Source: Cupriavidus pauculus
GTDB lineage: Bacteria; Pseudomonadota; Gammaproteobacteria; Burkholderiales; Burkholderiaceae
DNA length: 64,000 nucleotides
Direction of reading: 5' to 3'
NCBI RefSeq assembly: GCF_008693385.1
Contig: NZ_CP044067.1
Location: 682,001-746,000, forward strand
The stretch's first letter is position 1. Each line of letters opens with the position of its first letter. Shown here piece by piece: positions 28,294-36,657 of the stretch. Made by a program: the position numbers and the translations under genes. The notes beneath the pieces were generated by a model that was not told where the DNA came from, did no database searches, and worked only from the letters and a program-made list of their open reading frames with translations.

Positions 28294-28334
28294 AAAAATT
28301 GCCGGCGATGGCACGGGTCATCGCCGGCATTCTT
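28294..28334. terminator. Bidirectional Rho-independent terminator
   Basis: A 10-bp stem (GCCGGCGATG at 28301-28310 with CATCGCCGGC at 28319-28328) is flanked by AAAAATT on the left and ATTCTTTT on the right. It can terminate both the small plus-strand gene and minus-strand dnaE2. Confidence 0.85.
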
Positions 28335-31300
28335 TTAGTGAAAGTCGCGGCTGCCGACCATCAGCCGGCCCAGCAATGGGCTCAGGTCCACCAGTTCCTT
28401 CGCCACGAGGTGCTTCACCTCGCCCTGCCGCTGCCACGTCCCGATGACGCCGACCAGCGTGGCGCCGAGCACCTCCTTGCGCTGGGTCTCCACGAGCGAC
28501 GGCCACACGATCACGTTGACCGGGCCGGTCTCGTCCTCGATGGACATGAAGATCGTGCCGCTGGCCGTCGACGGCCGCTGCCGCACCGTCACGATGCCGC
28601 ACGCGCGCACCATCCGGCCGTTCGGCGTCCGGTTCAGCTGCGCCGCCGAGACATACTTCATTGCGGCCAGCCGCTCGCGCAGCAGCGTCAGCGGATGGCA
28701 CTTGAGCGACAGGCCCAGGCTCGCGTAGTCGGCGGCCACGTCTTCGCCCAGCCGCGGCACCGGCAGTTCGAGCGCGTCTTCTTCCGGCGGCGCGGCATGG
28801 AGCAGGTCTCGATGCGCGCTCTGCAGCGCCGCCGCGCGCGCCTGCCAGCGGGCCTGACGGCGATTGCCGGCCAGACCCGAGAGCGCATCGGCGGCGGCCA
28901 GCACGTCGATATCGTGCGCGTCGAGCGCGGCGCGGCGCGCGAGGTCTTCCACGCTCGCGAACGGCTGCTCGGCGCGCGCCGCCTCGATACGATGCGCGGC
29001 CTCCTCGCGCATGCCCTTCACGCGATCGAGCCCCAGCCGCACATCGCGATATTGCCGCCCGGGGCGGCGCGCCTCGAGCGTGCTTTCCCAACCGCTGCAC
29101 GTCACGTCCGCGGGAAGCGTGATCACGCCATGCCGGCGCGCATCCTGCACGAGCTGAGACGGCGAATAGAAGCCCATTGGCTGGCTATTGAGCAGCGCGC
29201 AGAGGAATGCATCGGGATGATGGCACTTGATCCACGCGCTCACGTACACGAGCTTGGCGAAGCTTGCCGAATGGCTTTCCGGAAACCCGTACTCGCCAAA
29301 CCCCTCGATCTGCCGGCATAACGCCTGGGCGAACGATTCGGGATACCCGCGCGAGACGAGCGCGCTCATCAGCGCGTCCTGATGCTTGCGCAGATTGCCA
29401 TGCCGGCGCCATGCCGCCATCGAGCGCCGCAGCTGGTCCGCCTGCCCCGCGGTGAAACCCGCCGCGTCGATCGCCAGCTGCATCACCTGTTCCTGAAAGA
29501 TCGGCACGCCCAGTGTGCGGCCCAGCACGCGGCGAATCACGTCGTTGAAATAGGTCGGCGCCTGCTGCCGCTCGCGCAGCGCCTCGCGCCGCTCCAGATA
29601 CGGATGCACCATGCCGCCCTGAATCGGCCCCGGCCGCACGATCGCGACCTCGACCACGAGGTCGTAATACTGGCGCGGCTGCAGGCGCGGCAGCATCGAT
29701 TGCTGCGCGCGCGATTCGATCTGGAACACGCCGACCGTATCGGCCTTGCACATCATGTCGTACGCGGCCGGATCTTCCTCGGGCAGATCCTCCATGCGGC
29801 ACGGCTGCCCCGCGCGCTCGGGGTCGGGGTTCGGCACCATCGCCAGCGCGCGGCGGATCGCGGTCAGCATGCCGAGCGCGAGCACATCCACCTTGAGCAG
29901 CCCCAGCGATTCGAGGTCGTCCTTGTCCCACTGGATCACGCTGCGATCCGCCATCGCCGCATTCTCGATGGGCACGAGCCGCGACAGCTTGTGCCGCGCG
30001 ATCACGAAACCGCCGACGTGCTGCGACAGATGCCGCGGAAACCCGCGCAGCTGTTCGGTCAGGCTCGCCCATTGCTGCACCGCCGGCGCATCGGGATCGA
30101 GCCCGAAGCGCGCAAGCCGCTCCATGAACGCGCGTCCGCTGTCCCACCATGCCTGGCTCTTGACCACCTGCTCCACCACGGTTGCGTCGATGCCGAGCGC
30201 GCGGCCCACATCGCGCAATGCGCTGCGCGAGCGGTACGAGATCAGCGAGGCGGCCAATGCCGCGCGATGGCGGCCGTACTTGCCGTAGATGTACTGGATG
30301 ACCTCTTCCCGGCGCTGGTGCTCGAAGTCCACGTCGATATCGGGCGGCTCGTCGCGCTCGCGCGAAAGAAAGCGGCCGAACAGCAGATTGGCCTGCGCGG
30401 GACTCACCTCGGTGATATGCAGGCAGAAGCAGACCAGCGAGTTGGCCGCCGAACCGCGGCCCTGGCACAGGATGCCTTTGCCACGCGCGAAACGCACGAT
30501 ATCGTGCACGGTCAGGAAAAACGGCTCGTACTTCTTTTCCTCGATCAGTTGCAGCTCTTCTTCGAGCTGCTGCTCCCATGCGGGCTCCATGCCATACGGA
30601 AAGCGTTCGCGCATGCCGATTCTCACCTCGTCCCGCAGGTACTGGATGGGCGTGAGGCCATCGGGCACCAGTTCCTCGGGGTATTCGTAGCGCAGCGTGC
30701 CGAGCGAGAAATCGCACTGGTCGGCGATGGTCAGCGTGCGTTCCAGCGCCTCTTTCGGATACAGGCGCGACAGGACCTGACGCATGCGCAGATGCGCCTC
30801 CGCATTCGGTGCCAGCACATGGCCGCATGCCTGCAACGGCTGGCCCACGCGGATGGCGGTCAGCACATCGGCCAGCGGCTTGCGCGAACGCACGTGCATC
30901 GTTACCGCGCCGGCCGCCGCGAGCGGCACGCCGGTCTCGTCGGATACCTGCTGCAGGCGCGTGCGATGCAGCGCTTCCGCGTGGCCCTGCAACAGCTCCA
31001 GCGCGATGGAAACGCGCGCGCCGAATGTGCGCTGGCACCAGTCCACCTGCGCGCGCAGCACGTCGGGGTCGGGGCAATAGTCGGGCAGCAGCAGCACGAG
31101 GCAGTCGGGCATGCCGTGCAGATGGGACTGCTCGGGGGCGGGGTCGCTGAAGTCCGATGGGTACAGCAGGTAGCTGCCCTTCTCCGCGCGGCGGCGGCCC
31201 AGCGTGATCATCTCGCTGAGGTTGCCGAAGCCTTCGCGGTTCCTTGCCAGGATGGCCAGTCTGGGTGGCGGCATGGGGTTCGCCGCGACGTCTGCCATGA

Positions 31301-31652
31301 GCGTGAAGCGGCTGCCGATGATGAGGTTGAAGGCATCGGCCGCGGCGGCGCGGGCCAGCAGCCAGTTATTCTCTTCCCATGCCGCGTCGTCGCTGGGGCC
31401 CGCCTTCAACGCCTGCTCCGCCGCGCGGGCGGCTTCGCGCGCTTCCTCGCGCAGGGTCTTGAGCGCATGGTGCGCACGCGCGGTGCCGGCCACCGAGCAC
31501 TCGTCGGTCAGCGCGAGTCCGCTGTAGCCGAGCTGGAACGCGCGCTCGATCAGCTCGGCCGGGTGCGACGCGCCGGTCAGGAACGTGAAGTTGGAGATGC
31601 AGTGCAGCTCGACGTAGTCGGGCAGCGACGGCAGTAACGGAAACATCGACAT
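28335..31652 (-). CDS. dnaE2: Error-prone DNA polymerase DnaE2 (ImuC)
   Basis: 1105 residues. PHP domain at the N-terminus (YVELHCISNFTFLTGASHP, here with His-to-Cys style changes usual for DnaE2), and the catalytic carboxylates of the C-family polymerase in PPDIDVDFEHQRREE. OB-fold near the C-terminus. It performs translesion synthesis and SOS mutagenesis with ImuA and ImuB. The ATG shares one base with the imuB stop (TGATG), so translation is coupled. It lies in the LexA-controlled operon with imuA and imuB. Confidence 0.95.
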   Translation of the reverse strand: MSMFPLLPSLPDYVELHCISNFTFLTGASHPAELIERAFQLGYSGLALTDECSVAGTARAHHALKTLREEAREAARAAEQALKAGPSDDAAWEENNWLLARAAAADAFNLIIGSRFTLMADVAANPMPPPRLAILARNREGFGNLSEMITLGRRRAEKGSYLLYPSDFSDPAPEQSHLHGMPDCLVLLLPDYCPDPDVLRAQVDWCQRTFGARVSIALELLQGHAEALHRTRLQQVSDETGVPLAAAGAVTMHVRSRKPLADVLTAIRVGQPLQACGHVLAPNAEAHLRMRQVLSRLYPKEALERTLTIADQCDFSLGTLRYEYPEELVPDGLTPIQYLRDEVRIGMRERFPYGMEPAWEQQLEEELQLIEEKKYEPFFLTVHDIVRFARGKGILCQGRGSAANSLVCFCLHITEVSPAQANLLFGRFLSRERDEPPDIDVDFEHQRREEVIQYIYGKYGRHRAALAASLISYRSRSALRDVGRALGIDATVVEQVVKSQAWWDSGRAFMERLARFGLDPDAPAVQQWASLTEQLRGFPRHLSQHVGGFVIARHKLSRLVPIENAAMADRSVIQWDKDDLESLGLLKVDVLALGMLTAIRRALAMVPNPDPERAGQPCRMEDLPEEDPAAYDMMCKADTVGVFQIESRAQQSMLPRLQPRQYYDLVVEVAIVRPGPIQGGMVHPYLERREALRERQQAPTYFNDVIRRVLGRTLGVPIFQEQVMQLAIDAAGFTAGQADQLRRSMAAWRRHGNLRKHQDALMSALVSRGYPESFAQALCRQIEGFGEYGFPESHSASFAKLVYVSAWIKCHHPDAFLCALLNSQPMGFYSPSQLVQDARRHGVITLPADVTCSGWESTLEARRPGRQYRDVRLGLDRVKGMREEAAHRIEAARAEQPFASVEDLARRAALDAHDIDVLAAADALSGLAGNRRQARWQARAAALQSAHRDLLHAAPPEEDALELPVPRLGEDVAADYASLGLSLKCHPLTLLRERLAAMKYVSAAQLNRTPNGRMVRACGIVTVRQRPSTASGTIFMSIEDETGPVNVIVWPSLVETQRKEVLGATLVGVIGTWQRQGEVKHLVAKELVDLSPLLGRLMVGSRDFH

Positions 31653-33277
31653 CAGGCAAACAATCCATGCAGGAACCAGCGGTACTCGCCGCCCTCGTCC
31701 CCGTCGCGCGCGGGATGTCCCGGGCGCTCGCGATACACCCAGCAGCGCACGCCGTCGGCGCGCTCGGCGATAAAGTAGTCGCGCGTGGCCAGGCCGCCGT
31801 CCCACCAGCCGGCCTCGATGCGCTCCGCGCGCGTGAGCATGACCAGCGGGCCCTCGTACAGCGGACGATGGCGTTCCACGCGCAGCGGCTGCGGGGCTTC
31901 GAGCAGCCATAGCGGGCGCTCCGGGCGGTCGCCACTTCCGCTGGTCCCGCTGGTCCCGCTGCCCCCCCCACCCCCACTGGCTCGGCCGGTCCCGCGTGTG
32001 GGCACCTCGTCGATGGGACACCATCGATTGGCGCGCTCGGGCCGATGGTCGGCCAGCGGCCTGGGCTGCAGCACATTGTCGCGGCCGAGGCGCGCCGTCA
32101 GCGTATCGAGCAGGCGCGCGAGTTCCGCGGGCTCGCCCGCCGGGTCGGGAAACAGCGCCTCGCTGCGCGGCAGGCACGTGGACATCGTTTCCACATTGAG
32201 CGCGAGCCCGCCGACGGGCGCGTGGAAGCGCACCTTGTCGAGCTTCTCGCGCAGCAGCCGGGACAGATGCACGGGGTCGCGGCTCGGTTGCGCGAGGGCG
32301 AGCGGCACCGACGTGCAATCGACCTCCACGCCCAGCCGGTAGCGTTCGTGCTCGAGCACGAGCACGCAGCGCGTGACGCCCGCCTGCTGTGCCGCGAGCC
32401 AGCCCGACAGCGCCAGCAGCAGGCGCTGCGCGCCGGCCAGCACGCCTTCGGCCGAGTCGATGCGCCCGGGCAGTTCCATGCGCTGCGAGAACGTCGGCGG
32501 CGCTTCGAACCATGCAAAGCCCGCGCGCGCATCGCCGTATGCCTGATCGAGCCGCGCGAGCAGCGCCGGGCCGAGCCGCCGCGACAATCCCGTGCGCGGC
32601 AGCCGACGGACCTGCGCGAGCGTGCGGCAGCCGATGCCGTCGAGCCATTCGGGATCGACGAGGTTGTGCAGGCACTCGACGGACAGGCGATCGAGCAGGC
32701 GATGCATGCGGGCGGCCTGCACCGCGCGCCGCGCGGGGCGGAGGATCTTGCCGCGCGCGGTGCGACGCAGCGGCTGCCGCGCGAGCCAAGCGGCGCCCTG
32801 CGCGGTGGTGCCCGTGCCGATCTGCGCGAGGGTGCCCAGTTGCCGCACGCGCGCGCGCACCGCGCGGCTCAGCGCGCGATGGCCGCCGAACAGCCGCAGG
32901 CTTGCGGTCACGTCGAGCATCACGGTGGCCGCGTCGGGGGTCTCGTCGATGGTCACCGCGGGCGTGAAATGCAGCAGCGTCAGCGCAACCGCGGTCATCA
33001 GCGAGGCTTCGGCCTGCACGTCGCGCTCGAGCTGCACCACCTCCGCGGAGAGCGCCTGCACGCCGCCGCGCCGCATGCCATGGCCGACGCCGAGCGACAT
33101 GGCCGGCCCGTTGGCCAGCACCACGCGTTCGTGTTCGAAGACCGCCACCGGCAGCGCATGGAACGCGACGGAGGTTGTGCCATCTGCTGCGATGGTTATC
33201 GCCTCAGGCCAGTTCGGCCGCAGCGCGTCCAGCGACAGGCGCGGCAGATGCACCGCGATCCAGTGTGTCGGCAGCAT
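31652..33277 (-). CDS. imuB: ImuB, Y-family polymerase-like mutasome protein
   Basis: 541 residues from MLPTHWIAVHLPRLSLDALR. It is a Y-family fold that in known homologues lacks the catalytic acidic residues and bridges DnaE2, ImuA and the beta clamp. The C-terminal ERPLWLLEAPQPL segment matches the region conserved in ImuB proteins. Residues about 430-450 are a Gly/Ser/Thr linker (GRASGGGGGSGTSGTSGSG) encoded by a G8 tract and 9-bp repeats. It overlaps imuA by 74 bases upstream and dnaE2 by one base downstream. Confidence 0.93.
   Translation of the reverse strand: MLPTHWIAVHLPRLSLDALRPNWPEAITIAADGTTSVAFHALPVAVFEHERVVLANGPAMSLGVGHGMRRGGVQALSAEVVQLERDVQAEASLMTAVALTLLHFTPAVTIDETPDAATVMLDVTASLRLFGGHRALSRAVRARVRQLGTLAQIGTGTTAQGAAWLARQPLRRTARGKILRPARRAVQAARMHRLLDRLSVECLHNLVDPEWLDGIGCRTLAQVRRLPRTGLSRRLGPALLARLDQAYGDARAGFAWFEAPPTFSQRMELPGRIDSAEGVLAGAQRLLLALSGWLAAQQAGVTRCVLVLEHERYRLGVEVDCTSVPLALAQPSRDPVHLSRLLREKLDKVRFHAPVGGLALNVETMSTCLPRSEALFPDPAGEPAELARLLDTLTARLGRDNVLQPRPLADHRPERANRWCPIDEVPTRGTGRASGGGGGSGTSGTSGSGDRPERPLWLLEAPQPLRVERHRPLYEGPLVMLTRAERIEAGWWDGGLATRDYFIAERADGVRCWVYRERPGHPARDGDEGGEYRWFLHGLFA
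31962..31969. repeat. Homopolymer C8 (G8 in the imuB message)
   Basis: Eight identical bases within imuB codons for the glycine linker, next to a C5 run and a tandem CTGGTCCCG duplication. Such tracts are prone to slippage; an added G here would put imuB into the dnaE2 reading frame, which is open from 32789 to the end of dnaE2. Confidence 0.6.
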
Positions 33278-34109
33278 GGACAAGACTCTTCTCAGTGACG
33301 GGGGCGGCGGGACGGCCCGGAACATGCGCCATGCCCGCGAGCGGCAACAGCAGCGGTGTGTCCCGCACGGGCCCGCGCCGTTTATGGAACGCGATGGACA
33401 GCACATTGCCGGGCATCGGCGACAGCGATAACCGCAGCACCGCGGGCGACGACTCGTGCAGCGCCTTGCGCGGCCGCAGCACCCAGACCACCGTATCGCC
33501 CGCATGGGCCAGCACCTGCAGCCGGCGCATCGCTTCCGGCCGCGCGCCCGACAGCCATACCATCACCGCGCCGAACGCCTGGCTGCGCAGCATCTGCTCG
33601 GCCGCCCACAGCATGTCCGCGCGGCGCGCGGCCTGCGTGGCGCCGGCCGGTGCCCGCACCCAGAACAGCTGGCTTGCCGGCAGGCTGTCGGCAAGTCCCA
33701 TCGCGTTGGGCAGGTACGGCGGATTCACGAACCCCACGCGGCGCCCCGTCGCGGCAATCGCGCGCAGCGCCGGCATCAGCAGGCGCAACTCGCCCGCGCC
33801 ATCCTGCGCGAGCAGCAGTTCGGTCACGGCGGCGGCCGGCCAGCCGCCGCCGGGCAGCTCGGCCGTGAGCGCGTCATAGCCCGTGGGCCATACCGGCAGA
33901 CGGCCCAGATGGCCTAGCTGGCCAGCGCGCCAGAGACCCGGATAGCGCTGCTCGAGATCGGCAACGGCCACGCGGCCGCCCTCCGGGGGCGGGTCGGGCG
34001 CATCAGGTTCGGGCGCATCAGATTTGGGCGCATCAGGTTCGGGCGCATCAAACAGCGGGGACGGCAGCTCCACCGCCATGGGCGGGGCTGCGTACGGTTG
34101 CGCAGGCAT
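33204..34109 (-). CDS. imuA: ImuA, SulA/RecA-like mutasome protein
   Basis: 301 residues. The core LWRAGQLGHLGRLPVWPTGYDALTAELPGGGWPAAAVTELLLAQDGAGELRLLMPAL is the ImuA/RecA-like start, with a degenerate Walker region lacking the Lys. N-terminal residues about 19-39 are a Pro/Asp/Ala repeat from four 15-bp DNA units. ImuA recruits ImuB and interacts with RecA in damage tolerance. It is first in the imuA-imuB-dnaE2 operon, with a LexA box 53 bp upstream. Confidence 0.92.
   Translation of the reverse strand: MPAQPYAAPPMAVELPSPLFDAPEPDAPKSDAPEPDAPDPPPEGGRVAVADLEQRYPGLWRAGQLGHLGRLPVWPTGYDALTAELPGGGWPAAAVTELLLAQDGAGELRLLMPALRAIAATGRRVGFVNPPYLPNAMGLADSLPASQLFWVRAPAGATQAARRADMLWAAEQMLRSQAFGAVMVWLSGARPEAMRRLQVLAHAGDTVVWVLRPRKALHESSPAVLRLSLSPMPGNVLSIAFHKRRGPVRDTPLLLPLAGMAHVPGRPAAPVTEKSLVHAADTLDRGASAAPVAGRAAAELA
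33994..34053. repeat. Four 15-bp tandem units in the imuA 5' coding region
   Basis: Units of the form TCGGGCGCATCAGGT at 33994, 34009, 34024 and 34039 encode the DAPxP-type repeats of the ImuA N-terminus. In-frame unit length means copy changes would keep the gene intact. Confidence 0.75.
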
Positions 34110-34161
34110 TGTGCTGTAGTCACCTCTTTTTATAAGGCGACGTCGTGGTTTCTCTCAATAA

Positions 34162-34177
34162 CTGTATATTTATACAG
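34162..34177. promoter_or_regulatory. LexA (SOS) box of the imuA operon
   Basis: CTGTATATTTATACAG, a full match to the LexA operator pattern, 53 bp upstream of imuA. It differs by one base from the box at 2771. Confidence 0.92.
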
Positions 34178-34338
34178 TATCGGGAGCCACGCAAGCTTTC
34201 GATGCACCAGTGCGGAGACCTTCACACGGCAAAAACCACGCGCGCGTGCCATGCCCGCCTTGGGACTGCCAGCAACGGAATGTGAACAAATGTCAGACAG
34301 GATTGGCTTCGCGTCACTGGTACGGAACAATCCTTGCT

Positions 34339-34653
34339 ATGAAACGGAATACGCGCGAATGCGTACATCTTCTGGTGAGCGGCCTCCAGCGCGAGGGACC
34401 GCTTCGACGCGATCAGCTTGCCGATGCAAGCGGACTGACCGCGGAGGAAACCACACGCGCGCTCAAGGCCGCGCGCCAGATGTGCGTGGTCGACCATGTG
34501 CCGCACGAACCCGAGGCGCACGACAACATGGTCTATTACAACCTCACCGGCCGCCCGTTGCCGCCTGCCCGCCGCAGCACGCGTATCCCGCCCGCGCCGG
34601 CCGACCGCTTCCAGGCGCTGCTCGAAGCCTGGAACTCGCCGTTCGAGGCCTGA
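34339..34653 (+). CDS. Small predicted winged-helix DNA-binding protein
   Basis: 104 residues from MKRNTRECVHLL. The N-terminal half looks like a winged-helix module (VSGLQREGPLRRDQLADASGLTAEETTRALKAARQMCVVDHV), followed by YYNLTGRPLPPARRS as the wing and a short tail. It is divergent from imuA and starts 162 bp from the LexA box. No family name is recognised; the HTH call rests on the helix pattern only. Confidence 0.65.
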   Translation: MKRNTRECVHLLVSGLQREGPLRRDQLADASGLTAEETTRALKAARQMCVVDHVPHEPEAHDNMVYYNLTGRPLPPARRSTRIPPAPADRFQALLEAWNSPFEA

Positions 34654-34674
34654 CCCGCCCGTCGATTCACCGCT

Positions 34675-35571
34675 TCAATCCACCGGCAGCACATGCAGCG
34701 TCGAGGTGCCCCGCGCATACTCGACCGCGAACAGGCGCCGATGGCCGGCGTCGAACGCCACGCCACGAATCGACTGGAATCCCTGCGCGAACACGCTGAC
34801 CGCGCCCGCCGCCGAGATGCGGCGAATCGCGCCATCGTGGCCCCCCGTGAACAGGTCGCCATTGGCACCCAGCGTGAACTGGTCGTTATCGGCCGTCGCC
34901 AACAGCTTCAGGGCATCGGCACGGCCCGGTGTCGACGTCAGTTGCGCCAGATCGCCCGTATAGATCTTTCGCGTGGACTGGTCGCCGACGTACAGCACGT
35001 TGCCGCGCACCGCCACGCCCACGGGCTTGTCCAGCCCCGTCACCAGATCCCGTTCCACACCGGTCAGCGGCGTGGTCTTCGGATCGATCGTCAGCAGGCT
35101 CACGCCGCCCTGCCGGCTGGCATCGCCCCGGCCTTCCTGCTGGATAAACCAGCTCACCACATAGGTATTCGTCCTGACGGGCCATAACCCGATGCGCCGG
35201 CGCTCGGGCGCCAGTCCCTTCACCACATCGATGCTGCCGCGCGGATCGACGTATGCCACGCCGCCCGCGCCGCCAAACCCGAACCTCGGAACAAGATAAC
35301 GGCCATCGGCATCGCGCACGACCTGGCCGAGACCCGGGCCGCGCGGCGTGGTCACCGGCGGCAATGTGGCCAGCGGCAGCACGCGTCCATCGTTGGCGCG
35401 CGACTGCAGCCGGTTGCCCGTGTCGTCGGTAATGATGGCTACCTGCGTGGGGTCGCTCCACCAGACGCCGTTGGCGCTGCCGGCGAGCGCTTCCTGCGCG
35501 GGCTGGCGATCGACGGACGGCGCCGCGCAGGCGGCCATGAGGACAGCGGTCAGGGCAATCGGAACGCGCAT
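34675..35571 (-). CDS. Exported beta-propeller lipoprotein of unknown function
   Basis: 298 residues. Lipobox-like LMAAC after a short signal sequence (MRVPIALTAVLMAAC) suggests a lipoprotein. The body has repeated propeller-type segments (ANGVWWSDPTQVAIITDD, VGVAVRGNVLYVGDQSTRKIY, RGVAFDAGHRRLFAVEYARGTSTLHVLPVD), similar in style to NHL/SMP-30 repeats. No catalytic residues can be assigned. Confidence 0.75.
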   Translation of the reverse strand: MRVPIALTAVLMAACAAPSVDRQPAQEALAGSANGVWWSDPTQVAIITDDTGNRLQSRANDGRVLPLATLPPVTTPRGPGLGQVVRDADGRYLVPRFGFGGAGGVAYVDPRGSIDVVKGLAPERRRIGLWPVRTNTYVVSWFIQQEGRGDASRQGGVSLLTIDPKTTPLTGVERDLVTGLDKPVGVAVRGNVLYVGDQSTRKIYTGDLAQLTSTPGRADALKLLATADNDQFTLGANGDLFTGGHDGAIRRISAAGAVSVFAQGFQSIRGVAFDAGHRRLFAVEYARGTSTLHVLPVD

Positions 35572-35634
35572 ACCGTCGGCGGGAAAGTTGGCATGACGCG
35601 ATGATAGAAGAAGGAACGGCCGATTGATTGCGCG

Positions 35635-36129
35635 TTATTGCCGTTTATATGTCGCTTGCATGATCTGGATCCATTCGCCGTCGCCGCCCTGCATGAACGA
35701 CGTGAGCGTGCGCTGGTTGTCGTCCTGGAACGCAATGACGTCGCGATACTTCGCCATCTTGCCTTCCACGACCTTGCCCTCCGGCGAGAACGCGGGGCCA
35801 TCGGCGCGCAGCGTCAGCGTGCGGCCATCGGACGACAGATCGCCTTCGTAGACCCACAGATGGCTCATCATCGAGCCGATGAACGTGCCCACGAAATGCT
35901 TGCGGGCGGGATCGTAGCCAAGCGTCATCACCATGACGCCATGTCCGCAGCCCGGCATGTCGCCCTCGCTGCGGCCCTGCACCCAGATATCGCCGATGGC
36001 GGTCACCTGCTCCGGCATCTTCCACTTCTGGGGCGGCGCATCGGGGCCCGGCTTCGCTTCGCCCTCGGCCATCCAGTTGCCGATGAGCTTCTTCAGCCAG
36101 GTATGTTCCTGAGTCGTTTGCGTCTGCAT
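35635..36129 (-). CDS. DUF1579 family protein
   Basis: 164 residues: HTWLKKLIGNWMAEGEAKPGPDAPPQKW at the N-terminus, then GDIWVQGRSEGDMPGCGHGVMVMTLGYDPARKHFVGTFIGSMMSHLWVYEG and a closing ITAFQDDNQR-type strand set, the lipocalin-like DUF1579 fold. No signal peptide. A good GGAGATC ribosome site precedes the start. Two strong palindromes (36145, 36194) lie upstream, so expression is probably tightly controlled. Function unknown. Confidence 0.82.
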   Translation of the reverse strand: MQTQTTQEHTWLKKLIGNWMAEGEAKPGPDAPPQKWKMPEQVTAIGDIWVQGRSEGDMPGCGHGVMVMTLGYDPARKHFVGTFIGSMMSHLWVYEGDLSSDGRTLTLRADGPAFSPEGKVVEGKMAKYRDVIAFQDDNQRTLTSFMQGGDGEWIQIMQATYKRQ

Positions 36130-36144
36130 GCGTGATCTCCTTTA

Positions 36145-36165
36145 TTTGTGTACAGCGTACACAAA
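36145..36165. promoter_or_regulatory. Perfect 9-bp inverted repeat upstream of the DUF1579 gene
   Basis: Arms TTTGTGTAC (36145-36153) and GTACACAAA (36157-36165) around the 3-base spacer AGC. It lies 15 bp upstream of the ATG at 36129. The form is typical of a dimeric TetR/GntR-type operator. No regulator gene is adjacent. Confidence 0.65.
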
Positions 36166-36193
36166 CTCTAGGAGACCATCGGCGATGTGTCCA

Positions 36194-36219
36194 GCAACAT
36201 GACAACATTGTCATGTTGC
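36194..36219. promoter_or_regulatory. Perfect 12-bp palindrome between the DUF1579 and 36230 genes
   Basis: Arms GCAACATGACAA (36194-36205) and TTGTCATGTTGC (36208-36219) with a 2-base spacer. It starts 10 bp after the stop of the gene at 36230 but has no T-run, so it reads better as an operator for the DUF1579 promoter than as a terminator. Confidence 0.55.
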
Positions 36220-36229
36220 ATGGCCGGTG

Positions 36230-36586
36230 CTAGGGCAACCGGATCTTGGGCACGATAAACGTATTGCCCGGCGCGCGCATGACGTCGCACTGCGCGTCGC
36301 CCTTGCGCGTCTCTCCGGACGCCGTCATGAATTCGATATTGCCGACGACGCTGTACGCATCTTCGGCCACGCGACGCGTGGTGCTGCGCGTCCAGCGGAA
36401 CGCCTCCGGATTCGGCAGCTTTGCCTTGACCGCATCCATGCACGCGATGGGCGCGCCGGGAGCCTCGGGCTTGCCGCGCTGGCCCAGTTCGTAGTTGATG
36501 CCGTCGAGCGACGACTCGACGACGGCATGGGCTGCCGCGGGCAGCAGCAATGCGGTGAGCGCCAGCACGCGGGCCACCAATGTCAT
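36230..36586 (-). CDS. Small periplasmic protein of unknown function
   Basis: 118 residues with a signal peptide (MTLVARVLALTALLLPAAAHA). Mature part has two cysteines (C49 and one near C100) that could pair, and no recognised family motif. It lies downstream of the RND efflux terminator, on the same strand. Confidence 0.7.
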   Translation of the reverse strand: MTLVARVLALTALLLPAAAHAVVESSLDGINYELGQRGKPEAPGAPIACMDAVKAKLPNPEAFRWTRSTTRRVAEDAYSVVGNIEFMTASGETRKGDAQCDVMRAPGNTFIVPKIRLP

Positions 36587-36600
36587 GTCAGGACTCCAAT

Positions 36601-36630
36601 AGAAAAAGGCCGGCGCATGAAACGCCGGCC
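36601..36630 (-). terminator. Rho-independent terminator of the efflux operon
   Basis: An 8-bp stem (GGCCGGCG at 36608-36615 with CGCCGGCC at 36623-36630) and a 7-base loop; on the minus strand it is followed by five T. It lies 27 bp after the RND pump stop codon. Confidence 0.85.
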
Positions 36631-36657
36631 CCGAAGATTATAGCGAGACGGTCGGGA

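Noticed and set aside
29382..31637. Very long open frame on the strand opposite dnaE2
   Set aside because: It is the antisense shadow of dnaE2 in GC-rich DNA; it lacks any domain and its composition is Arg/His/Ala-rich noise.
33994..34053. Short direct repeats considered as a CRISPR array
   Set aside because: 15-bp contiguous units without spacers, in frame within imuA.
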